This document shows positions 22,357-28,127 of a DNA stretch of 28,127 nucleotides, piece by piece. The stretch is from an uncultured Oscillospiraceae bacterium (GTDB lineage: Bacteria; Bacillota; Clostridia; Oscillospirales; Acutalibacteraceae), in NCBI GenBank assembly GCA_900540865.1, contig UQHH01000031.1, positions 1-28,127 of the forward strand, written 5' to 3'. The notes below the pieces were generated by a model. The model made no database searches. It had not been told where the DNA came from and saw only the letters and a program-made list of their open reading frames with translations. The translations under genes were made by a program, and so were the position numbers. How positions within the stretch are numbered: position 1 is the first letter of the stretch; the number at the start of each line of letters is the position of its first letter.

Positions 22357-22541
22357 CGATTCTGGTCGATGAAGACGGCTGTATTGCCTGCGGGCAGTGC
22401 ATGGAAATTTGTCCCGAGGTGTTTAAGCCCCGTCCCGACGGCAAGGCGTACGCCGCGGCGGAGGACCTTCCGCCCGAGGTGCAGAACCGCGCGGTCGAGG
22501 CACAGGAGAGCTGTCCCGTTTCTGTTATTGAAGTCGTATAA
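22353..22541 (+). CDS. Single-cluster [4Fe-4S] ferredoxin
   Basis: A 62-residue ferredoxin. Four cysteines form CIACGQCMEICP (C10, C13, C16, C20), with another in ESCPVSVIEV (C54). In one-cluster ferredoxins of this size C10, C13, C16 and C54 hold the cluster, and C20 may be free or in a disulfide. It is a low-potential electron carrier whose partner is not identifiable here. The start is GTG with GAGGGGG 6 nt upstream. A terminator follows. Confidence 0.93.
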   Translation: MTILVDEDGCIACGQCMEICPEVFKPRPDGKAYAAAEDLPPEVQNRAVEAQESCPVSVIEVV

Positions 22542-22560
22542 ATGTAAAATTGATTAAAGT

Positions 22561-22599
22561 CCGCCGCGTTTTCGACAGAGAGAATGCGGCGGCTTTCTT
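22561..22599 (+). terminator. Terminator of the regulator-GNAT-ferredoxin transcript
   Basis: A 7-bp perfect GC stem CCGCCGC/GCGGCGG (22561-22567 with 22586-22592) with an 18-nt loop and a CTTTCTTAT tail, 20 bp after the ferredoxin stop. Confidence 0.7.
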
Positions 22600-22602
22600 A
22601 TA

Positions 22603-22631
22603 ATGAAAAGCCCCCGGATGCACCGGGGGCT
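22603..22631 (-). terminator. Terminator of the cysteine synthase-like gene
   Basis: A 9-bp stem AGCCCCCGG/CCGGGGGCT (22609-22617 with 22623-22631), followed on the minus strand by TTTTCATT. Confidence 0.8.
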
Positions 22632-22649
22632 CATAGAGCTTTTGCGGTT

Positions 22650-23576
22650 TTAGTTAAACAGCGGGGTACTGAAATACCGCTCCGCCGTATCCGGCAATAC
22701 GGTAATGACCGTCTTGCTCCTGCCGAGCTTCTTTGCCATCTTAAGCGCCGCGGCGACGTTTGTGCCGGAGGAAATACCGCACATCAGCCCTTCGAGCCTT
22801 GCCAGGTCTTTTGCGGTTTGGATGGCTTCCTCGTCGCTTACGATATAAATGTCGTCATAAATTTTCTGATTGAGGTTATCGGGTATCAACCCGTCGCCGA
22901 TTCCCATCTGCAAATGTGTGCCGATGGTGCCTCCCGCCAGGATTGCCGCGTTTTCCGGCTCTACCGCCCAGATAAGAATATCGGGATACTGCGCCTTCAA
23001 TACCTCTCCGATTCCGGAAATGGTTCCGCCTGTCCCAATACCGGAGCAGAAGCCGTCAATCGGCTGGGCGGCCTGTTCCATTATTTCAAGCGCAGTGTGG
23101 TGCTTGTGGACAAGCGGGTTTGCTGGATTCGTAAACTGTTGCGGCACATAGACACGGTCGTCACTGCGCGCCATATCGAGCGCGGTATTCAGGCATTCCT
23201 CAATGCATTTGCCGATATTGCCGTCGTCGTGGATGAGGATAACCTGCGCCCCGTAATGCTCAACGAGCTTTCTGCGCTCGTAGCTGACGGAATCGGGCAT
23301 GATAATTACGGTCTTATAGCCGCGCACCGCGCCCACCAGGGCAAGGCCGATGCCCTGGTTGCCGCTGGTTGGCTCGACAATAATGGTGCCGGGCTTGATT
23401 TTGCCGCTTTTTTCGCCTTCCAGAATCATATTGTATGCGGTCCGCGTTTTGATGGAGCCTCCAACGTTCAAGCCTTCATATTTTACAAGCACCTGCGCAT
23501 CGTTTTCACCTGTCATCCGGTTTAAACGGATGATAGGCGTATGGCCGATGGCGTCGAGAATATTGTTATAAATCAT
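22650..23576 (-). CDS. Cysteine synthase-family PLP enzyme
   Basis: A 308-residue fold-type II PLP enzyme of the CysK/CBS group, expected to make cysteine (or cystathionine) by beta-replacement on O-acetylserine. The PLP lysine lies in GGSIKTRTAYNMI near residue 46, the substrate loop in PTSGNQGIGLA, the phosphate-binding loop in GTGGTISGIGE, and PDTAERYFST is near the C-terminus. Two loops differ from standard CysK: KTR instead of KDR, and TSGNQG instead of TSGNTG. The exact substrate is therefore open. The frame extends to 23666 but has no ribosome site there; the ATG at 23576 has AAAGGG 10 nt upstream. Single gene with its own promoter. Confidence 0.88.
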   Translation of the reverse strand: MIYNNILDAIGHTPIIRLNRMTGENDAQVLVKYEGLNVGGSIKTRTAYNMILEGEKSGKIKPGTIIVEPTSGNQGIGLALVGAVRGYKTVIIMPDSVSYERRKLVEHYGAQVILIHDDGNIGKCIEECLNTALDMARSDDRVYVPQQFTNPANPLVHKHHTALEIMEQAAQPIDGFCSGIGTGGTISGIGEVLKAQYPDILIWAVEPENAAILAGGTIGTHLQMGIGDGLIPDNLNQKIYDDIYIVSDEEAIQTAKDLARLEGLMCGISSGTNVAAALKMAKKLGRSKTVITVLPDTAERYFSTPLFN

Positions 23577-23633
23577 AATAGTTAGACCCTTTCCAGTATA
23601 TTTAAAGGGAAATCTCCCGAAAACGCTTTCCAC

Positions 23634-23662
23634 ATTATACAACGAATGAAAGAGGAAAGCAA
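23634..23662 (-). promoter_or_regulatory. Promoter of the cysteine synthase-like gene
   Basis: On the minus strand, TTGCTT (23657-23662) and perfect TATAAT (23634-23639) are 17 bp apart, giving a leader of about 50 nt. Confidence 0.8.
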
Positions 23663-23694
23663 ACAATCCCTTTCTTGGCGTTTGATGGAATGTG

Positions 23695-23912
23695 TGTTAT
23701 AATAACCTCACGCCGCAAGCGGAAGCCTTGCCTTTTCAGGCAAGCCGTCCGGCGGCTGAGAGAACATTGAAACAGGTGCGGAAAGCGTCAAGCGCTTTCC
23801 TTGAAAGAGGTTGACCCCCGCTGCGCGGCCGATTATCCTGTTATAATAACCTCACGGCGCAAGCGGAAGCCTTGCCTTTTCAGGCAAGCCGTCCGGCGGC
23901 TGGGAGAACATG
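23695..23912 (+). repeat. 74-bp direct duplication with foldable RNA-like structure
   Basis: A 74-bp segment at 23695-23768 recurs at 23839-23912 (period 144 bp, two differences). The first copy plus its unique tail can fold as a three-way junction. P1 is AACCTC/GAGGTT (23704-23709 with 23807-23812). P2 is GCCGC/GCGGC (23712-23716 with 23752-23756) around CGG/CCG and CTTGCC/GGCAAG. P3 is GGAAAGCG/CGCTTTCC (23780-23787 with 23793-23800). The second copy lacks P3 and the P1 3' strand, and one change weakens its outer P2. A TATAAT sits at the head of each copy. It could be a small RNA or leader duplicated in part. I match it to no known riboswitch. Confidence 0.6.
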
Positions 23913-24017
23913 GAATCGTATGCTGTCTATCCGGTATAATTCTATATTAAAGGGCGGCTGAATAAAAAAGCGAAAAATACCACAATAATACCATTGTATG
24001 AAAGGAAGGGGAAAAAC

Positions 24018-24854
24018 ATGCTGAATATCGGAGCGCATTTGTCGGCTTCTAAGGGATTCCTGCATATGGCGCAGGAGGCAGTTTCCATCGGCGCAAATAC
24101 ATTTCAGTTTTTTACGAGAAACCCGCGCGGGTTTGCCGCTAAGGATATCAATCCGGAGGATATTAAGCAGTATCATGAATTTATAAGCGACAAGGGCTTT
24201 GCAAAAATTCTGGCGCACGCGCCCTATACGCTCAACGCCTGTTCCGCGGACGCGCACACGCGCGAGCTTGCGGGCATGATTATGGAGGACGACCTCAAGC
24301 GCATGGAATACGTTCCGGGGAATTACTATAATTTCCATCCGGGCAGCCATGTCAAGCAGGGTGCTGATGTGGGAATTGGGATGATTATCGAGCTGTTGAA
24401 TCGCATTTTAAAGCCGGAGCAGACGACCACCGTGCTGCTGGAAACCATGGCCGGAAAGGGCAGCGAGGTCGGGCGGACCTTTGAGGAGCTGCGCGCCATC
24501 ATCGACGGCGTGGAGCTCAAGGACAAGCTTGGTGTGTGCCTCGATACGTGCCACATCAACGACGCGGGCTACGATGTCGTGAACAATCTCGACGGCGTAC
24601 TGGAGGAGTTTGACCGTGTAATCGGGCTTGAACGGCTGTATACCGTGCATTTGAACGACAGTAAAAATCCATTTGGCAGCCATAAGGACAGGCACGAAAC
24701 GATAGGGAACGGGCATATCGGGCTTGACGCGCTTTCAAGCGTTATCAACCACCCAAGGCTCAGAAGCCTGCCGTTTTATTTGGAAACGCCGAACGATTTA
24801 GACGGCTACGCAGCGGAAATCAAGCTGCTGCGCGGGCTGTACCGCGAAGACTGA
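24018..24854 (+). CDS. nfo: Endonuclease IV (AP endonuclease)
   Basis: A 278-residue TIM-barrel enzyme that cuts DNA 5' of abasic sites in base excision repair, using three zinc ions. The metal ligands are all present: H67 (AHAPYTLN), H107 (FHPGSH), E142 (LLETMAGKG), D176 and H179 (CLDTCHINDAGYD), H211 (VHLNDSKN), D224 and H226 (HKDRHETIG), and E256 (YLETPND). The frame opens at 23994, but AAGGAAGGGG lies just before the ATG at 24018 and the family start LNIGAHLS follows. The gene is separated from the cysteine synthase-like gene by a 441-bp region holding the duplicated element, and is followed by a terminator. Confidence 0.97.
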   Translation: MLNIGAHLSASKGFLHMAQEAVSIGANTFQFFTRNPRGFAAKDINPEDIKQYHEFISDKGFAKILAHAPYTLNACSADAHTRELAGMIMEDDLKRMEYVPGNYYNFHPGSHVKQGADVGIGMIIELLNRILKPEQTTTVLLETMAGKGSEVGRTFEELRAIIDGVELKDKLGVCLDTCHINDAGYDVVNNLDGVLEEFDRVIGLERLYTVHLNDSKNPFGSHKDRHETIGNGHIGLDALSSVINHPRLRSLPFYLETPNDLDGYAAEIKLLRGLYRED

Positions 24855-24880
24855 GGGACAGCGCAATAGAATAAGCTTAG

Positions 24881-24913
24881 AAGGCCGCAGGGGTTTCCCG
24901 GCGGCCTTTTTTC
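24881..24913 (+). terminator. Terminator of nfo
   Basis: An 8-bp stem AAGGCCGC/GCGGCCTT (24881-24888 with 24901-24908) with an inner GGG/CCC pair and a TTTTTT tail, 26 bp after the nfo stop. Confidence 0.85.
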
Positions 24914-24997
24914 TGTATAATTCCGCAAAAGGTTTTAGAAACAGGCAAAATAAGATAAAATAAAACACAAGCTTTTTGGAAAGGATTTGTTTCACAT

Positions 24998-27367
24998 TTG
25001 AATAGTACAAAGGAAGAACTTCTGGATTTAAGAAAAAAAATCATGGAGAACGAGTTCTCCAGAATGAACGATATGCAAAAAAAAGCCGTGTTTAAGACGG
25101 AAGGCCCTCTGCTGATTCTAGCGGGCGCCGGCAGCGGAAAAACGACGGTGCTCGTCAACCGCATCGCAAATATATTAAAGTACGGCAAGGCGTATGAGAG
25201 CGAGCAGATTTCACAGGATTTTACGCAGGAGGAGCTGGAACGCCTTACAGCCGCGGCACAGGGAAAAGAGCAGCTTGATGAGGAGCTTTCGGCGCGCCTT
25301 GCGGTTTATCAACCCGCGCCGTGGCAGATTCTTGCCATAACCTTTACAAACAAGGCGGCGGGCGAGCTCAAGGACCGCCTGAACGCCAGGATTGGGGAAG
25401 GAGGAGGCGACATCTGGGCGGCTACGTTCCATTCGGCCTGTTCCAGGATGCTGCGCCGCTTCGGCGACCGCATCGGCTATACGCGCAATTTTACCGTGTA
25501 CGACACGGACGACCAGCGCCGTCTGATGAAGGACTGCCTCAAAACGCTCAATTACGACGAGAAAATCCTGCCGCACCGCAGCGTGCTGGCGGAGATTTCC
25601 CGCTGCAAGGATAAGATGATAACGCCTGATGAATTGAAGGAAACGGCGGGCAGCGATAACCGGCTCGTATCCATTGCCAAGGCGTACGCGCTTTACCAGG
25701 AAAGGCTCAAGTCCTCCGACGCGATGGACTTTGACGACATCCTCTGCAACACGGTAAAGCTTTTTGAACAAGCGCCTGACGTTCTGGAGCTTTACCAGCG
25801 GCAGTTTAAGTACATAATGGTGGACGAATACCAGGATACCAACCGGGTGCAATATAAGTTTGTCAAAATGCTTGCGGAGAAGCACGGCAATATCTGTGTA
25901 GTCGGAGACGATGACCAGAGTATCTATAAATTCCGCGGTGCGACGATTGAGAACATATTGAGCTTTGAAACGACGTACGAAAACGCCTGCGTCATTAGGC
26001 TCGAACAGAACTACCGCTCTACTCAGAGCATTCTCGACGCCGCGAACGGCGTCATCAAAAACAACAGGGACCGCAAAGGGAAAACGCTCTGGACGCAGAA
26101 CCCGCAGGGGGATAAAATCGTTCTGCGCACCTGTATGTCGGAGCGCGACGAGGCCTCCTTTATCGCGGACACGATTCTCGACGAGGTGTCAAAGGGGAGA
26201 AAATACTCCGATTTTGCCGTGCTGTACCGTATGAACGCGCAGTCGAACTCTGTGGAACAGAGCTTCAGCCGCAGCGGCGTCCCGTACCGCTTAATCGGCG
26301 GGCACCGGTTCTATGACCGCGAGGAAATCAAGGACATTCTTGCGTACCTGCAATTTATTAACAATCCTACGGACGATATCCGCCTGAGAAGGATTATCAA
26401 CAAGCCAAAGCGCGGTATCGGGGATACGACGGTAAATAAAGCCGCTGATATTGCCGCTGTAACCGGGCAGAGCCTGTACGAGGTAATCAGCCGCAGCGAT
26501 GAAAACGCCCCGCTCCAGCGCGCGGCAAATAAATTAAAGGATTTTTGCGTGATGATGGACGATTTCATTGCGCTGGCGCAGCGGGAAGACGTATCGATTG
26601 AGGAAATTTACAGCGCCGTTCTGGAACGCACCGATTACATCAGCTGGCTGAAAAAAGAGAAAGAGGACAGCGATAACCGCATGGAAAACATTGACGAGCT
26701 GCTCTCTAACATTTTAAAATATGAAGAGGATAACGGCGAAGAGGCGAGCCTTTCGGGATTTTTGGAAGAAATCGCTTTGTTTACCGATATCGACAATTAT
26801 GACACGCAGGCCGACAGCGTCGTGCTGATGACGCTGCATTCAGCGAAGGGGCTGGAGTTCCCCGTTGTGTTCATCCCTGGAATGGAAGACGGCATTTTCC
26901 CCGGGAACCAGTCAATTTTGATGGAAGAGGAGCTTCAGGAGGAACGCAGGCTTGCTTATGTGGGTATAACCAGGGCAAAGGAAAAGCTGTACCTGCTGCA
27001 TGCCTCCGAGCGCATGATGTTCGGTATGACGCAGCGGAACCGTGTGTCACGTTTTACAAACGAAATTCCGGCGGAGCTGCTCGAAGTAAGCTCTTCCTTT
27101 ATAAGAAAGCAGCCGCAGCAGGGGTCGGTTCCCGCCTACCAGAACCGTACGTCCGGCTTTGCCTCACACACGAGCGCAAGGAGCGCACCCGGCGGGCAGG
27201 CAGCACAGGCGCTTAAGGCGGGCGACAGCATCCGGCACAAGGCGTTCGGCCTGGGGCTTATAGTAAACGCTGTCCCAATGGGCAACGATACGATGCTTGA
27301 GATTGCGTTTGAAAGCGTAGGAACAAAGCGGATTATGCAAAACTTTGCGAAGCTCGAGAAACTGTAA
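24998..27367 (+). CDS. pcrA: PcrA/UvrD-family superfamily 1 DNA helicase
   Basis: A 789-residue 3'-5' SF1A helicase for repair, replication restart and removal of RecA. Motifs in order: Q-type MNDMQKKAV, Walker A AGAGSGKTT (42-50), Ia ITFTNKAAGELKDR, II VDEYQDTN, III VVGDDDQSIYKFRGA, IV LEQNYRST, V MTLHSAKGLEFPVVF, VI RRLAYVGITRAKEKLYL. The C-terminal Tudor-like PcrA domain is present (IRHKAFGLGLIVNAV to the end). An insertion near residues 65-105, rich in Glu and Ala, is typical of clostridial forms. The start is TTG at 24998 (GGAAAGGA 12 nt upstream); the next ATG has no ribosome site. It lies beside nfo but behind a terminator. Confidence 0.95.
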   Translation: MNSTKEELLDLRKKIMENEFSRMNDMQKKAVFKTEGPLLILAGAGSGKTTVLVNRIANILKYGKAYESEQISQDFTQEELERLTAAAQGKEQLDEELSARLAVYQPAPWQILAITFTNKAAGELKDRLNARIGEGGGDIWAATFHSACSRMLRRFGDRIGYTRNFTVYDTDDQRRLMKDCLKTLNYDEKILPHRSVLAEISRCKDKMITPDELKETAGSDNRLVSIAKAYALYQERLKSSDAMDFDDILCNTVKLFEQAPDVLELYQRQFKYIMVDEYQDTNRVQYKFVKMLAEKHGNICVVGDDDQSIYKFRGATIENILSFETTYENACVIRLEQNYRSTQSILDAANGVIKNNRDRKGKTLWTQNPQGDKIVLRTCMSERDEASFIADTILDEVSKGRKYSDFAVLYRMNAQSNSVEQSFSRSGVPYRLIGGHRFYDREEIKDILAYLQFINNPTDDIRLRRIINKPKRGIGDTTVNKAADIAAVTGQSLYEVISRSDENAPLQRAANKLKDFCVMMDDFIALAQREDVSIEEIYSAVLERTDYISWLKKEKEDSDNRMENIDELLSNILKYEEDNGEEASLSGFLEEIALFTDIDNYDTQADSVVLMTLHSAKGLEFPVVFIPGMEDGIFPGNQSILMEEELQEERRLAYVGITRAKEKLYLLHASERMMFGMTQRNRVSRFTNEIPAELLEVSSSFIRKQPQQGSVPAYQNRTSGFASHTSARSAPGGQAAQALKAGDSIRHKAFGLGLIVNAVPMGNDTMLEIAFESVGTKRIMQNFAKLEKL

Positions 27368-27682
27368 AGGCCTTACGAAAAACAGGTGTTTCCAAATATC
27401 CGGAACCGCGATAAATACCTGTTTACTATACAAAAGGATTTTGGATGGCCTTCGCAGCGTGTAATGAAAGTCTTAAAATTGAACAGAAAAAATTTTAGTG
27501 GTATCTTTTAGAAAAGCGGGCGAAGAAGCCCGCAAACCAAAAGGGTCCCGTAAAAGCGATGTGCTTTCACGGGACCCTTTTCTGTTTTTAACGGACAGCG
27601 GCGCCGATATAGTGAATATTATTCACATAATTCTGCGCGCTGCGCTAAATGGGGAACAAACTGACTGCATATGCCTGTGATA
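27368..27682. other. 315-bp intergenic region with terminators
   Basis: The region between pcrA and the CBM21-like gene holds a weak 8-bp stem AAACAGGT/ACCTGTTT (27380-27424), a GCGGGC/GCCCGC hairpin (27516-27533), the strong terminator at 27539-27589 and a small palindrome GTGAAT/ATTCAC (27613-27627). I see no gene in it. Confidence 0.6.
27539..27589 (+). terminator. Strong terminator between convergent genes
   Basis: A 13-bp perfect stem AAAAGGGTCCCGT and complement (27539-27551 with 27569-27581), an inner AAAGC/GCTTT pair and a TCTGTTTTTA tail. It ends pcrA and, being A-rich on the other side, could also end the convergent gene. Confidence 0.85.
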
Positions 27683-28127
27683 TTAAGCCGCAGGTTGATA
27701 TTTATAGTTTTCACCGAAATTATTATCCCAGTAGGTGGTACCGCCGGCCGTATAAGAAATTGCGTACTCAAACGGCTCAGTCGTCGGAACATCAATTTTC
27801 CATTGTTCTATATCGCTGCCAGGGAAGGAAGCCACATAGCTTCCGTTTGCTTCCTGATAGGTTTCCCAGTTATCGGTCGAATAACGGACACAGACATCCT
27901 TATCATAGGCCAGATTTTTAAGCTGTGTATAAATGGAAACGCCCGTTTCCTGCGGTGTGTCGTACCAATAAGTAATTCCGCCGTTACCAAAATCGTATTG
28001 TGTGCTAGCGCCATAGCCGGCCTTCACTTTATAATTTGCGCCATTGTTGTTGTCCCAGTAAGTTTGGCCGTTAACCTCATACTTGATAGCAAACTCTATG
28101 GTTGCGTATTCTCTCGGGCCAATAGAA
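27683..28127 (-). CDS. C-terminal part of a CBM21-like carbohydrate-binding protein (partial)
   Basis: The frame stays open to the window edge (first full codon at 28126), so the gene starts outside. The visible 147 residues hold the end of one module and one complete module of the CBM21 type (starch/glycogen-binding). Each ends in the family motif: FAIKYEVNGQTYWDNNNGAN near the edge and FEYAISYTAGGTTYWDNN near the C-terminus. The complete module also has the V-RYS-DNW strand (CVRYSTDNWETYQEANGSYV). The GTG at 28027 is internal, not a start. The protein is probably an extracellular or cell-surface amylase or glucan-binding protein. No sorting signal follows; it ends shortly after the last WDNN motif. 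Confidence 0.8.
   Translation of the reverse strand, partial: SIGPREYATIEFAIKYEVNGQTYWDNNNGANYKVKAGYGASTQYDFGNGGITYWYDTPQETGVSIYTQLKNLAYDKDVCVRYSTDNWETYQEANGSYVASFPGSDIEQWKIDVPTTEPFEYAISYTAGGTTYWDNNFGENYKYQPAA

Noticed and set aside
23750..23815. TPP riboswitch suggested by GGCTGAGA
   Set aside because: The second TPP block (CCTGATCTGG-like) and the following GCG-AGGG block are missing, and the stem order does not fit.
23836..24017. Clear sigma-A promoter for nfo
   Set aside because: TATAAT at 23935-23940 exists, but no acceptable -35 at 16-18 bp and no TG extension, so I did not list it as a promoter.

Overview
This 28.1 kb window reads as chromosomal DNA of a low-to-mid G+C Gram-positive anaerobe, most likely a clostridium of the Oscillospiraceae/Ruminococcaceae type. 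The reasons are strong AGGAGG-type ribosome sites with some GTG/TTG starts, a BceRS-BceAB peptide-resistance cassette, a PcrA helicase with the Firmicutes C-terminal domain, a membrane-anchored NlpC/P60 hydrolase with WalR-like boxes, an AgrC/AgrA-like kinase-regulator pair and a starch-binding (CBM21-like) protein. The lineage is inferred from protein features only. No rRNA, tRNA, CRISPR array, integrase or transposase was seen.

Layout: (1) 1-5.3 kb, minus strand: aspS-gatC-gatA-gatB operon with a clear promoter and terminator, forming Asp-tRNA and amidating misacylated Glu/Asp-tRNA. (2) 5.4-6.8 kb: a solo LUD-domain protein, then a 443-bp gap with three tandem copies of a 123-bp repeat, then a convergent gene for a 70-residue Asn/Gln-rich protein. 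(3) 6.8-9.3 kb, plus strand: two rRNA methyltransferases (RsmF-like, RsmA) and a small membrane protein. (4) 9.3-13.8 kb, minus strand: a TIGR04076-like protein, the NlpC/P60 hydrolase, a DUF6514-like protein and a PAS-like/LuxR regulator, in an AT-rich stretch with good sigma-A promoters. (5) 13.9-18.7 kb, plus strand: a complete BceR-BceS-BceA-BceB-like module, with a putative regulator site just before the ATPase gene. (6) 18.7-19.2 kb: a highly structured gap resembling an antibiotic-type translational attenuator (12-codon leader ORF, hairpin hiding a second Shine-Dalgarno, 3-codon stub), but with no downstream gene. (7) 19.2-22.6 kb: a GHKL kinase divergent from a LytTR regulator, followed by a GNAT protein, a 65-residue conserved small protein and a ferredoxin. 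(8) 22.6-27.4 kb: a cysteine synthase-like PLP enzyme (minus), a duplicated foldable element, endonuclease IV and PcrA/UvrD. (9) 27.7 kb to the end, minus: the C-terminal part of a protein with CBM21-like repeats.

How the genes fit together: most of the window is housekeeping (translation fidelity, ribosome maturation, DNA repair) interleaved with envelope sensing (Bce module, WalR-box hydrolase, agr-like pair). The least explained sequence lies between genes: the orphan attenuator-like element (18.86-19.04 kb), the nearby 21-bp-period direct repeat, the duplicated element (23.70-23.91 kb) and the 123-bp tandem repeat (6.13-6.47 kb). Their functions are inferred, not shown.
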